Assembly: GCF_028681615.1 (NCBI RefSeq)
Contig: NZ_JAQUHV010000014.1
Span: 25,021 to 64,284 of the forward strand
Length of the DNA: 39,264 nt
Reading direction: 5' to 3'
DNA from: Sulfuricurvum sp.
Lineage (GTDB): Bacteria; Campylobacterota; Campylobacteria; Campylobacterales; Sulfurimonadaceae
Each line of letters starts with the position of its first letter. Position 1 is the stretch's first letter. Shown here in pieces: positions 1 through 7,933 of this stretch. Below the pieces are notes generated by a model. It saw nothing but the letters and a program-made list of their open reading frames with translations. It was not told where the DNA came from and did no database searches. The position numbers and the translations under genes are program-made.

Positions 1-2073
1 GTTCCAAACCGCTTCAGACGCTGAAAACGGAACCTCGCCCGCGTTGGCATCGATATCTCCTGTTGTGCTCGCCGCATTTCCGGCTGCCAAACCGTCATCG
101 TCCACCGTTGCATACGTAATACCAGCAGTAGGTACACTGTCGTTTTGCAACTGGATAGTCAACGTTGACGCAGAAATATCACCATCTTTATCTGTAATTG
201 TATAATTAATGAGAACTGTCCCTTCTTCACCCTGTGCAGGAGTATACGTGACTTGCCCATTTGGCAAGAAGCTCACTGTCCCACTCCCATGACCCGGTTG
301 AATACTGGCCGCTGTTACAGTCGCTCCATCTGCTCCCTGAGTATCATTGGCTAATACATTATAAATAACAGGAGTATCTTCCACACTTTGGGTAGTCGTG
401 TCAGCGCGTGCTGTTGGTACATCATCAACAATATCCACGTTTATAACACCTGTCGTAGTGTTGCCGTTTGCATCTATTGCTTTATAAGTGAAACTGTCAC
501 GATTATCTTCCGTATTCATTCCATTATTGACACTCGGATTTGTGCTATATGGCGTAACCAACGTATAGGTATAGCTTCCATCACTATTGAAAACAATATT
601 ACCGTAATTTCCATGCGCACCACTCGTAAGCTCATAGGTATATGGGCCAGTACCGCCTGTTGTGCTAACCAGACCGTTAAATACTTCACTGTTTGTTGCC
701 GCAGCGCTGCCACTCGCTAATCCTGCTTCACTAACCACTGCATCAACACCACTGGCAATCATAGTGATATTGTTGACATCAATCGTCAATGTCGCCGTCG
801 ACAAGTCACCTTCACCATCTTTCATAGTGTAAACAAAGGTATCAACCGCATTAGCTCCAATACTATTAGCTGTTGAAACATAGGTATAACTTCCATCTGC
901 ATTTAATGTCAGTCTACCATATATCCCCTCGATCTCTGTCGATACATTGCCGCTTACCGGATTTGCAGTATTGCTGCCCGCTGCTACACCTACAACTGAA
1001 CCATTGCTTGCAAATCCATCCGCACCGGCACTGTCATTGTTCAACACACCATTTGCAGCCGCCACTGACAATGTCGCCCCTTCTGTCACACTGTTGGTAT
1101 CCAAATACGCTATCGGGCCGTCATCATTGATCAATACTGTCATATCCGCTGGTGGAGTTTTATCTCCATTATCATCAGTGACTACCAATGAGAATGCCTC
1201 TTCCGGAAACTGATCGGACGCACCCGTTTGATTTGGATTTGTGTGTGGTGCATTTGCATTCAAGGTATATACCCAGCTATATACGCCATCATTTACCGAG
1301 ATTACCAAATCTCCATAAATGCCATGGACAGTACCACCATGCGTCACGTCTACACCATTAATCACAACACCACCTACTGTATTGATTGTGTCACCACCTG
1401 TTGTAATATCTAACGTACCGCCCGTACTAAGAGTGCCACCCAAATTACCACCTGGCAATGCACCTTCATCTACCACACCGTCTTCCCCTACAGCCAGTAC
1501 CCACTCTGCAGTAGGAATGCTGTTGGATTCTAAAATAACTGTCGGCTGTTCTAACGTAATTGCAGAAACACCCGGTGCTGTTGGATGCAAACCGGTCGTA
1601 ACATCGGTAATTTCACCTGTCGGGCTGTAAAATACGTCATTTGTTGGCAACTCCCCATCTGTCGTTGCACCCCCGGCTGCGGTTTCATCTTCATTTCCTC
1701 CGGCTTCTATCCCTGTTGCCTTATACCCTTCTGTCCATGCGTCAACACCGGCCGCATGATATGCTTCTTGCAATGCCAAAGCATCTTTCATCGAGTTCAC
1801 ATGAACAACCGCATCTTCATGTGTAAACAACCCTTGCAACAATGACGTTTCAAAACTAAGCGCCGCATTTCCCGCAAGGACAATATCCCCTGCCCCGGCA
1901 AGAGTCACATCAACGATGATTTCTGCATTGGCTGCATTATTAGAAGCACCATAGACGATTTCACCTTCCTGAATCGCTTCACCTGCTTTTAATTCACGAA
2001 TATTACCTTTTTCGTCTTTGGCGAAAAAGATCCCATTTTCAATCGATTTTACATATCCGATAACTCGTGCCAT
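1..2073 (-). CDS. LapA-like giant T1SS adhesin with N-terminal retention module (3' end outside window)
   Basis: An open frame of 691 codons starts at ATG 2073-2071 and stays open to base 1, so the C-terminus is missing. AGGAG lies six bases before the ATG. Residues 1 to about 80 (starting MARVIGYVKSIENGIFFAKD) look like the LapA-type retention module that holds such adhesins in the outer-membrane pore. A TAAG sequence at residues 131-134 (bases 1672-1683) matches the dialanine site cut by LapG proteases. From about residue 195 there are four Gly/Asp/Thr-rich domains of roughly 90-120 residues (about 195-315, 316-436, 437-555, 556-645) ending in signatures such as FVYTMKDGEGD and INYTITDKDGD, typical of VCBS/tandem cadherin-like repeats. 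The last part (VDDDGLAAGN) resembles T1SS-143-type repeat starts. There is no Sec signal peptide, as expected for type I secretion. RTX repeats and the C-terminal secretion signal should lie beyond the edge. The family call is strong; the cleavage site is inferred from the motif. Confidence 0.9.
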   Translation of the reverse strand, partial: MARVIGYVKSIENGIFFAKDEKGNIRELKAGEAIQEGEIVYGASNNAANAEIIVDVTLAGAGDIVLAGNAALSFETSLLQGLFTHEDAVVHVNSMKDALALQEAYHAAGVDAWTEGYKATGIEAGGNEDETAAGGATTDGELPTNDVFYSPTGEITDVTTGLHPTAPGVSAITLEQPTVILESNSIPTAEWVLAVGEDGVVDEGALPGGNLGGTLSTGGTLDITTGGDTINTVGGVVINGVDVTHGGTVHGIYGDLVISVNDGVYSWVYTLNANAPHTNPNQTGASDQFPEEAFSLVVTDDNGDKTPPADMTVLINDDGPIAYLDTNSVTEGATLSVAAANGVLNNDSAGADGFASNGSVVGVAAGSNTANPVSGNVSTEIEGIYGRLTLNADGSYTYVSTANSIGANAVDTFVYTMKDGEGDLSTATLTIDVNNITMIASGVDAVVSEAGLASGSAAATNSEVFNGLVSTTGGTGPYTYELTSGAHGNYGNIVFNSDGSYTYTLVTPYSTNPSVNNGMNTEDNRDSFTYKAIDANGNTTTGVINVDIVDDVPTARADTTTQSVEDTPVIYNVLANDTQGADGATVTAASIQPGHGSGTVSFLPNGQVTYTPAQGEEGTVLINYTITDKDGDISASTLTIQLQNDSVPTAGITYATVDDDGLAAGNAASTTGDIDANAGEVPFSASEAVWN
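1672..1683 (-). other. Candidate LapG cleavage motif (TAAG) in the adhesin
   Basis: These twelve bases encode Thr-Ala-Ala-Gly at residues 131-134, inside an acidic, glycine-rich linker (NEDETAAGGATTDG) between the retention module and the repeats. In Pseudomonas fluorescens LapA the protease LapG cuts between the two alanines of a TAAG motif at a similar place after the retention module. Cleavage here is inferred from position and motif only. Confidence 0.6.
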
Positions 2074-2097
2074 GATATTCTCCTGCTAATGCGATTT

Positions 2098-2106
2098 TTT
2101 ATATCA
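2098..2106 (-). promoter_or_regulatory. Extended -10 promoter of the adhesin gene
   Basis: On the minus strand the sequence TGATATAAA gives an extended -10 box (TGn plus TATAAA), about 25 bases before the adhesin ATG. No good -35 hexamer is visible, which is common in Campylobacterota. The predicted start near 2091 would leave a short leader that still holds the AGGAG ribosome site. Confidence 0.4.
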
Positions 2107-2138
2107 CACATTGTAACGAGATTAGAAAAATAATACTA

Positions 2139-2154
2139 TTGTACTTAGGTACTA
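2139..2154. promoter_or_regulatory. Inverted repeat upstream of the adhesin, candidate activator site
   Basis: TTGTACTTAGGTACTA is an imperfect 16-bp dyad (12 of 16 positions symmetric). It would be centred about 55 bp upstream of the transcription start inferred from the -10 at 2098-2106, a usual place for a LuxR/NarL-type activator. The neighbouring LuxR-family gene is the obvious candidate to bind it. It shares TACTTA/TAAGTA with the repeat in front of the export operon (7777-7808). Confidence 0.35.
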
Positions 2155-2168
2155 ATTACAAATAAAAA

Positions 2169-2759
2169 TCAAGTATGGAGTAAAATTGATAAAGCCAAAC
2201 GATCTTTTACATCAAGCTTTTGATAGATTGCAGTTGCATGTGCTTTTACTGTACGTGTCGTAATATCCAGTGCTGTGGCTATTTCTTGATGAGTGGCACC
2301 ATTGCCCAACATCAATGCCACTTCACGTTCACGTTTACTTAAAACATCCAATATTACAAATGATTGTTCTTTCGTAGCATTGGCGTCGCGAATTTGCATA
2401 ATCATATAAGAAATAAAATCAGGGTGTAGCCATACTTTCCCCTCTTCTAATGCTTGATACGCCGAGTGCAAGTGGGTTTCATGCATCATTGCATTGCCGT
2501 ACCCCATAGCTCCAATTTGTAAATACTGATGAGCATGGATGAAATCCGGCACCATTGATAAAACCATAACACGATATCCAAAAATTTTTTGGCGATCTAC
2601 ATCACTCAATTCGTCCAGTAGATTATCACTCACAATCAGCATTGAATTTTCCTCAAAATCAAGCTCTAATTTTGATAATACCATAGGTTTCCACTCTGCG
2701 AAAATACGAGACAAACGTGTTCTGATATTACTATCATCCGATATGAGATACAGTTTCAT
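2169..2759 (-). CDS. LuxR/NarL-family response regulator with degenerate receiver
   Basis: This 196-residue protein has a receiver-like N-terminal half and a clear LuxR-type helix-turn-helix at about 139-195 (LSKREREVALMLGNGATHQEI, then TTRTVKAHATAIYQKLDVKDR). The receiver keeps an acidic pair (D8-D9) and an Asp in the beta-3 position (D45). The usual conserved lysine is replaced: GAMGYGNA at 84-90 stands where GAxGYLxK is expected. Phosphorylation-dependent control is therefore doubtful. The ATG abuts the stop codon of the upstream adaptor gene with no gap, so the two are almost certainly co-transcribed, and the adhesin follows 95 bases downstream. No partner kinase is nearby. The context suggests a dedicated regulator of adhesin or exporter expression; this is inference. 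Confidence 0.85.
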   Translation of the reverse strand: MKLYLISDDSNIRTRLSRIFAEWKPMVLSKLELDFEENSMLIVSDNLLDELSDVDRQKIFGYRVMVLSMVPDFIHAHQYLQIGAMGYGNAMMHETHLHSAYQALEEGKVWLHPDFISYMIMQIRDANATKEQSFVILDVLSKREREVALMLGNGATHQEIATALDITTRTVKAHATAIYQKLDVKDRLALSILLHT

Positions 2760-4094
2760 TTATCGCTCCGTAAAGGTGTATTCCTTGGCTTTTAATAGCG
2801 GTCTGAGTATGTACTCTAAAATACTTTTCTTACCGGTAACGATATCGACATTGACTGTCATCCCCGGAATGATTTTAAGAGGCTTCTCTTTTGTACCAAG
2901 ATATTTTTTATCCGTTTGAACTTTTACCACATAGTAAACATTATCATTTTTATCACTTACAGTATCAGGACTGATGGTTACAACTTTACCGCGTAAAGAA
3001 CCGTAAATTGAAAAATCATAAGCCGTTACTTTCACAATCGCATCTTGACCCGGATAAATAAAAGCGATATCCGAAGGTTTAATCTTGACTTCAGCCAACA
3101 TCCCTCCTTCTGTCGGAACAATTTCAACCAGATCGTCTCCCGGTTTGATAACGCCTCCGACAGTGTTAACAAAAAGTTTTTGAACAATCCCGTTAATCGG
3201 TGATTTAACGACTGTTCTCGTCACCTGGTCAGCCAATGCAGAACTTTCAGCTCCTATACGTTGATAATCTGTTTCAGCTTCATTGAGATCTTGTTTCGCT
3301 TTCATCATAAATTCCGAACGTGCCTGTCTGATTTTACTACTGATTTCGTTCATCTGTGCATTCAATTGGGGAATTGAAGCGATTGAAGCGTTATAGCGCT
3401 CCGCAATATCACTCATTTCACGCTGAAGCTTCAAAAATTCCACTTTCGGTTTAATCCCTTGGGCCACCATAGGCTCTGAAATCGCCACTTCTTCCCTGAT
3501 TAAACCAAGAGAACGCTTTTGTTCAGCAATACGCCCTTGCGTTTGTATTTTTTGATTCTGAATTTGAGCATACTGATCATTAAGTCCTGAGATTTGTGAA
3601 CGAAGATTCTCCTGATTGGAAAGATACAAACTACGCTCTTGCATAATCTGCGCTGGAATTTGTTTCATATCCTCCGCTGTCGGTGAAAATGCCCCTCCAT
3701 TTGCTTCTGCACGGAGACGGACAAGTTTGGCACGCAATTCAGCTGATTTATATTGTGAACTCTCATATGTTGAAGATGATTTAATATTATCTACCTTCAA
3801 AAGTACATCACCTTCTTTGACTTTTTGCCCTTCTTTAATGAGAATGGAATTAACTATCCCTCCTTCTAGATTCTGAATCATCTGATTGTCCCCTCCTGGG
3901 ATAACTTTTCCATTGCCCCTGACAATCTCATCTATTGGAGAAAAAGCAGCCCATAAGAGAAAAAAAATGACTGTGACAAACCAGAATAATAAGACCAAAC
4001 GAAGCCGTTTTGGAGTATCCTCTAATACTGCAGTAGAGAGGCTTCTCATAAATGTCAAGTCGTTGGAATCAAATGAATGATTTTCGTCTCTCAT
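2760..4094 (-). CDS. lapC: LapC/HlyD-type T1SS periplasmic adaptor (membrane fusion protein)
   Basis: The 444-residue protein has a short cytosolic N-terminus, one transmembrane segment at about 31-52 (LRLVLLFWFVTVIFFLLWAAF), and the HlyD-family start SPIDEIVRGNGKVIP. A lipoyl-like half follows (VNSILIKEGQKVKEGDVLLK, 81-100), then a long helical hairpin, a second lipoyl half (VVKSPINGIVQKLFVNTVGGVI) and a beta-barrel domain. It would link the inner-membrane ABC transporter to the TolC channel during type I secretion. It overlaps the transporter gene by four bases and abuts the LuxR-type gene. Length and domain order are normal for the family. Confidence 0.92.
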   Translation of the reverse strand: MRDENHSFDSNDLTFMRSLSTAVLEDTPKRLRLVLLFWFVTVIFFLLWAAFSPIDEIVRGNGKVIPGGDNQMIQNLEGGIVNSILIKEGQKVKEGDVLLKVDNIKSSSTYESSQYKSAELRAKLVRLRAEANGGAFSPTAEDMKQIPAQIMQERSLYLSNQENLRSQISGLNDQYAQIQNQKIQTQGRIAEQKRSLGLIREEVAISEPMVAQGIKPKVEFLKLQREMSDIAERYNASIASIPQLNAQMNEISSKIRQARSEFMMKAKQDLNEAETDYQRIGAESSALADQVTRTVVKSPINGIVQKLFVNTVGGVIKPGDDLVEIVPTEGGMLAEVKIKPSDIAFIYPGQDAIVKVTAYDFSIYGSLRGKVVTISPDTVSDKNDNVYYVVKVQTDKKYLGTKEKPLKIIPGMTVNVDIVTGKKSILEYILRPLLKAKEYTFTER

Positions 4095-6268
4095 ATATTG
4101 CCTCCCGAAAGTTTAGCTATAACTTGATCTTTGGGCCCATCCATATAAATTTTCCCGTTCTCCATCACAATAATCCGATCGACTAAAGAGAGAGCCGTAT
4201 TTTTTTGTGTAATGATAATTGCAGTTTTATCCAATAAATAAGTTTTCAAATTAGCGAGAAGACGATTTTCGCTGAGCTGATCCATCGCATTACTCGGTTC
4301 ATCCATGATAACGATTGGTGATTCAAACAAAAGTGCCCGCGCAATACCAATACTCTGGCGCTGTCCGCCTGAAAGCCCCATCCCTCGTTCTCCAATCGGC
4401 ATTTCATACCCTTGAGGATGTTTTCGGATAAATTCATCAGCACCCGAAATAACTGATGCTCGAATCATCTGTTCATCGCTTACTCGTGTATTGCGATACA
4501 CAATGTTATCCCGAACATTTCCTTTGAAAAGTGTAATATCCTGTGCAACATACGAAATATTTTTACGCAGATCTGCCGGGTCTATCTGTTTGATATCAAT
4601 TCCATCCATTAAGATTGATCCACTTTGCGGCTCATAAAGATTGAGTAACAGTTTGGCGAGTGTGCTTTTCCCTGAGCCATTACGCCCGATGATTCCTACT
4701 TTCTCTCCCGGTTTAATCGAAAAAGAGACATCTTTCAAGGCATTATGTTCCGAATTGTCATAAGCAAAACTTACATCTGTAAAAAGAATTTCACCCTTAA
4801 GTTCTTGGCGCGTAATAAATACTTTTCCATAAGGACGTTCCAACGGTTGAGAAATAATTCCATCAATCGTATCGTATGCCGTTTTTGCATCGGAATAATT
4901 AGCAATTAGTGCCGCTACCTGCCCCATAGGAGCTACTGTGCGTGAGGCAATAATAATCACTGCGATCAATCCCCCCATCGACAGTTCATGTGCACCAATT
5001 AAATAAACACCAACAATCACAGTTATTATAGTCGTGAGTTGCATTAAAAAACCGGTTATTGTCGTAATAGAAGTAGAAAGAAGACGTGATTTCAAACTTT
5101 TTTGAGCTATCTCCCCTGTTGCTTCTTCCCATGCCCATTGAACCTGTCCACTTGTACCTAATGTTTTTAATGTTTCTATATTTTGTAACGCTTCAATTAA
5201 AATAGAACTTTTTACTGCAGAGGCCTTATGTGTTTCTTCGATACTATCACGTAGAGGGATCCGTAAGAAAAGAGCATAAATTAAGATCAGCAACATCATT
5301 GTTATGGGAATCAGAACAATCCATCCTCCAATGTATCCGATGACCAATAAAAAAAGAATAGCAAACGGGAAATCGACCAATGCAGTCAGAGTTGCGTTGG
5401 TTAAAAAAGAGCGAATCATATCAAAATCTTTAAGATTACTTGCAAATGAACCTACCGATTTAGGGTGAGAAGCCATTTTTAAATCAAGTACTTTTTCAAA
5501 GATAATTGAAGACATAATAATGTCACTTTTTTTGCCTGCACTTTCTAAAAGTACAGCTCGTGTAAATTTCAAAAATGTATCAAGAATGTAGACAACAAAA
5601 ACACCACTGGCAAAAACCCATAGAGTCTCTGTAGCATCATTGGGAATGACTCGGTTATAAACACTCATTGTAAATAATGGACTTGCAAGAACAAATAAAT
5701 TGACCAATACCGTCGCATAAATTACATCCCTATAAATACCTTTAGAAAGCTTGATCGTATCCCAAAACCAGTGCTTGTTTTTAACGTTCAGTGTTAAAGA
5801 ATCATGTTCATCATACACAAATGGTTTTTTTATTAAAAATGCGTAGCCTGTATAGTCTTTTTCTAATGCATCATATGTGATGATTTCTTCAACCGCTTCT
5901 TCAGCCGGAAGGATAACTTTATATGTTTGTTGATCATCAGAAATCGAATGTAATATACATGCATTTGAATTCTTCAATAGCAAAATCATCGGAAGCTGCA
6001 AAGCAGATATATCAGAAAGACGCCGCTTTACTAATGTGCTTTTCAATCCTGCCCGGCTTGCAGCCCTAGCAAAAAGACCCTTCGACGATTTTAAGGTGTA
6101 AAGATGAAGCATCTCTCCGCGAGGAATAGGCAAACCTGCCATTAATGCTTCAGCCGTAAATGGTTTATGATACAGCTGTGTAAACAAAACCAAACATTGG
6201 ACTAATGGATCAATCCCAAAGACTGCCCCTTCCGGATCAGGAATTTGAGTTTTAAACTCCTCACTCAT
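4091..6268 (-). CDS. lapB: LapB-type T1SS ABC transporter/permease with C39-like domain
   Basis: The 725-residue protein has an N-terminal C39-peptidase-like domain (about 18-150) without a recognisable catalytic Cys motif, an ABC membrane domain (about 180-450), and a nucleotide-binding domain. The latter has Walker A GRNGSGKST (528-536), signature LSGGQ (632-636) and Walker B IVIMDEP (652-658). The C39-like fold probably only binds substrate, as in the LapB and HlyB groups, since retention-module adhesins have no leader to cleave. The H-loop, normally ITHR, reads ITQKN (Q688), an unusual loss of a residue that HlyB needs for ATP hydrolysis. A GAAGG ribosome site precedes the ATG, 20 bases after the tolC-like stop codon. 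It would power export of the adhesin at 1-2073. Confidence 0.93.
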   Translation of the reverse strand: MSEEFKTQIPDPEGAVFGIDPLVQCLVLFTQLYHKPFTAEALMAGLPIPRGEMLHLYTLKSSKGLFARAASRAGLKSTLVKRRLSDISALQLPMILLLKNSNACILHSISDDQQTYKVILPAEEAVEEIITYDALEKDYTGYAFLIKKPFVYDEHDSLTLNVKNKHWFWDTIKLSKGIYRDVIYATVLVNLFVLASPLFTMSVYNRVIPNDATETLWVFASGVFVVYILDTFLKFTRAVLLESAGKKSDIIMSSIIFEKVLDLKMASHPKSVGSFASNLKDFDMIRSFLTNATLTALVDFPFAILFLLVIGYIGGWIVLIPITMMLLILIYALFLRIPLRDSIEETHKASAVKSSILIEALQNIETLKTLGTSGQVQWAWEEATGEIAQKSLKSRLLSTSITTITGFLMQLTTIITVIVGVYLIGAHELSMGGLIAVIIIASRTVAPMGQVAALIANYSDAKTAYDTIDGIISQPLERPYGKVFITRQELKGEILFTDVSFAYDNSEHNALKDVSFSIKPGEKVGIIGRNGSGKSTLAKLLLNLYEPQSGSILMDGIDIKQIDPADLRKNISYVAQDITLFKGNVRDNIVYRNTRVSDEQMIRASVISGADEFIRKHPQGYEMPIGERGMGLSGGQRQSIGIARALLFESPIVIMDEPSNAMDQLSENRLLANLKTYLLDKTAIIITQKNTALSLVDRIIVMENGKIYMDGPKDQVIAKLSGGNI

Positions 6269-6288
6269 TCAGGCAACCTTCAAAAAAT

Positions 6289-7761
6289 TTATTGTCTTCC
6301 AACAGATGGCAGAACAGCCACATCCCCGTTCTCATCACGTGTATATGGATCATTTTTACGATCAGCAAATATAAGCGTATCAACACGACCATCATTATCA
6401 AGACGATTGTCCAATACTTTTAAACCCACTTTATTCGTATACTCTTCCGTTTTAGACCCTAATACATTCTGTACCATTGACCCCATTGCATCCAATATTC
6501 GATAATAGGAAAAGAGTAGATCATTTTCAGCTCGTACAATCTGAGATTCAGCCGCAACATGATCATTTTGAGCAACAATTAAATCAAGCAATGTCCGACG
6601 GCCCAAATCATACTCTTTTTGATAAAGTTCGAGCGTTTTAGCACTGGTTGCTTCATAACGTTTTAAGTGCTGAAGTTGATCTTTTAAATGAGTTTTTGCA
6701 GACCATGAAAGCTCACCTTGTTCATCTAGTTTACGAATGGTATCCCGTTTTGTTTCACTTTCCTGATAGATTTTACTAAGATTTTTTTGGATCTGCGATT
6801 CATCGGCACCACCGTGGTATAGATTATACGAAAGAGTTAAACCGACTCGAAATCGATCATCTTTTCCATCCACTCCACCTACATCGTTTGCCCAGCTTTG
6901 ACGGACAAATGCGTCAATTTTCGGGTAATAATTTTTTTGCGAAGCTTCTTTTTGAGCTTTGGCTGCTTTAATATTATATTCATTCACCATTACCGAAGGA
7001 TTATGGGTACGTGCATACTCTTTCATCTCCTCCAATGTAGAAGGGATTTGTCCCATAAAGTGTGCATCTTGCAGTTCTTCTATCGTTACATGACGGCCTA
7101 AAACACGTTCAAGATTAAAAAGTGAATCATCCAAATTATTTTGTGCAACAACATAATTGGATTTCGCCAATGAAAGTGATGTATCAGCTTTTTCGGATTC
7201 CGAACGGGTCGTCAACCCTGCTTGATAGAGCTTATTGACCTTATCATAAATTTCTTGGTTAAAATCAACATTCGCTTTGGCAATACAGAGAAGATCACGG
7301 TTTTTAAGCGATGTAATATACATATAAACAAAGTTGTATGCCACATCATTTGCATTTTCAATATAATGATTTGCAGCTGCAAGAATACGAGCTTTATTCA
7401 TATCCACTTCATATTGTGTCCCAAATCCATTAAAAAGGTTTTGAGTCAGTATTAAAGAGTGCTCATAACTCGTCAACGATCGGCTTCCAAATGGAGCAAC
7501 CGCACGAGTATTTGGTGAATCGGTTCGATCTCGTGAAATCGTTCCAGTATAATCTAAAGTCGGTAGATATTGTGCTTCAGTTGTACGTAAATCCTCGAGC
7601 GTCGCACGATAATTATGTAAACGTTCCTGCACTACAGGATGAGTTGCGAGCGCTTCATCAACTCCTTCTTGTAGGGATAATGCATTCAACGCTGAAGCGG
7701 CACACACAGACAATGTAAAGGTAACGGCAGCTTTTGAAAATGGAATTTTTTGATACCACAT
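6289..7761 (-). CDS. tolC: TolC-family outer-membrane channel of the adhesin exporter (LapE-like)
   Basis: This protein has a signal peptide (MWYQKIPFSKAAVTFTLSVCAASALNA) and two outer-membrane efflux repeats: long helices with LSLQEGVDEALATHPVVQERLHNYRA near the start and YQKEYDLGRRTLLDLIVAQNDHVAAE in the second repeat. I place the start at ATG 7761-7759 (490 residues) because AAGGAG sits nine bases upstream; the in-frame ATG at 7779 has a poor ribosome site and lies inside an inverted repeat. The last 45 residues form an Asp-rich tail (LDNRLDNDGRVDTLIFADRK) not usual in TolC. In Lap systems the retention module sits in this pore. First gene of the minus-strand export operon. Confidence 0.9.
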   Translation of the reverse strand: MWYQKIPFSKAAVTFTLSVCAASALNALSLQEGVDEALATHPVVQERLHNYRATLEDLRTTEAQYLPTLDYTGTISRDRTDSPNTRAVAPFGSRSLTSYEHSLILTQNLFNGFGTQYEVDMNKARILAAANHYIENANDVAYNFVYMYITSLKNRDLLCIAKANVDFNQEIYDKVNKLYQAGLTTRSESEKADTSLSLAKSNYVVAQNNLDDSLFNLERVLGRHVTIEELQDAHFMGQIPSTLEEMKEYARTHNPSVMVNEYNIKAAKAQKEASQKNYYPKIDAFVRQSWANDVGGVDGKDDRFRVGLTLSYNLYHGGADESQIQKNLSKIYQESETKRDTIRKLDEQGELSWSAKTHLKDQLQHLKRYEATSAKTLELYQKEYDLGRRTLLDLIVAQNDHVAAESQIVRAENDLLFSYYRILDAMGSMVQNVLGSKTEEYTNKVGLKVLDNRLDNDGRVDTLIFADRKNDPYTRDENGDVAVLPSVGRQ

Positions 7762-7776
7762 TTTAGTCAACTCCTT

Positions 7777-7808
7777 CATACTTACTTATTTTTGAACATG
7801 TAAGTATG
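7777..7808. promoter_or_regulatory. Perfect 9-bp inverted repeat in the tolC-operon leader
   Basis: CATACTTAC (7777-7785) and GTAAGTATG (7800-7808) are exact inverted repeats around a 14-base loop, directly before the AAGGAG ribosome site of the tolC-like gene. It could be a protein-binding operator or, in the mRNA, a hairpin abutting the ribosome site. It shares TACTTA/TAAGTA with the dyad upstream of the adhesin (2139-2154). I could not fix the operon's -10 box with confidence. Confidence 0.45.
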
Positions 7809-7892
7809 GTACAGTAGTTTTCTCAAAAAAATTCTTAAATTTAACTAAAGATATTATTTTCCATTTGAATGATGTAGAAATACAAATTCTTG

Positions 7893-7901
7893 TGATACAA
7901 T
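7893..7901 (+). promoter_or_regulatory. Extended -10 promoter of the OmpA-like gene
   Basis: TGATACAAT is an extended -10 box 33 bases before the OmpA-like ATG (7934). A second arrangement, TTGTGA (7890-7895) plus 17 bases plus TACAAT (7913-7918), also fits but would leave almost no leader before the AAAAAGGA ribosome site. Confidence 0.5.
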
Positions 7902-7933
7902 ATTCGACACAATACAATAAAAAAGGATTGCAC

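Noticed and set aside
388-1845. Several plus-strand open frames of 60-110 codons
   Set aside because: They are antisense to the continuous 691-codon adhesin frame, have Cys/His-rich or low-complexity translations and lack ribosome sites.
4091-6268. Bacteriocin-type C39 peptidase exporter
   Set aside because: The N-terminal domain lacks the catalytic Cys motif, and the neighbouring substrate has a retention module rather than a double-glycine leader.
7865-7933. N-terminal extension of the OmpA-like protein from ATG 7865
   Set aside because: The extension would run through the promoter and place the signal peptide internally; ATG 7934 has a good ribosome site and a standard signal peptide.
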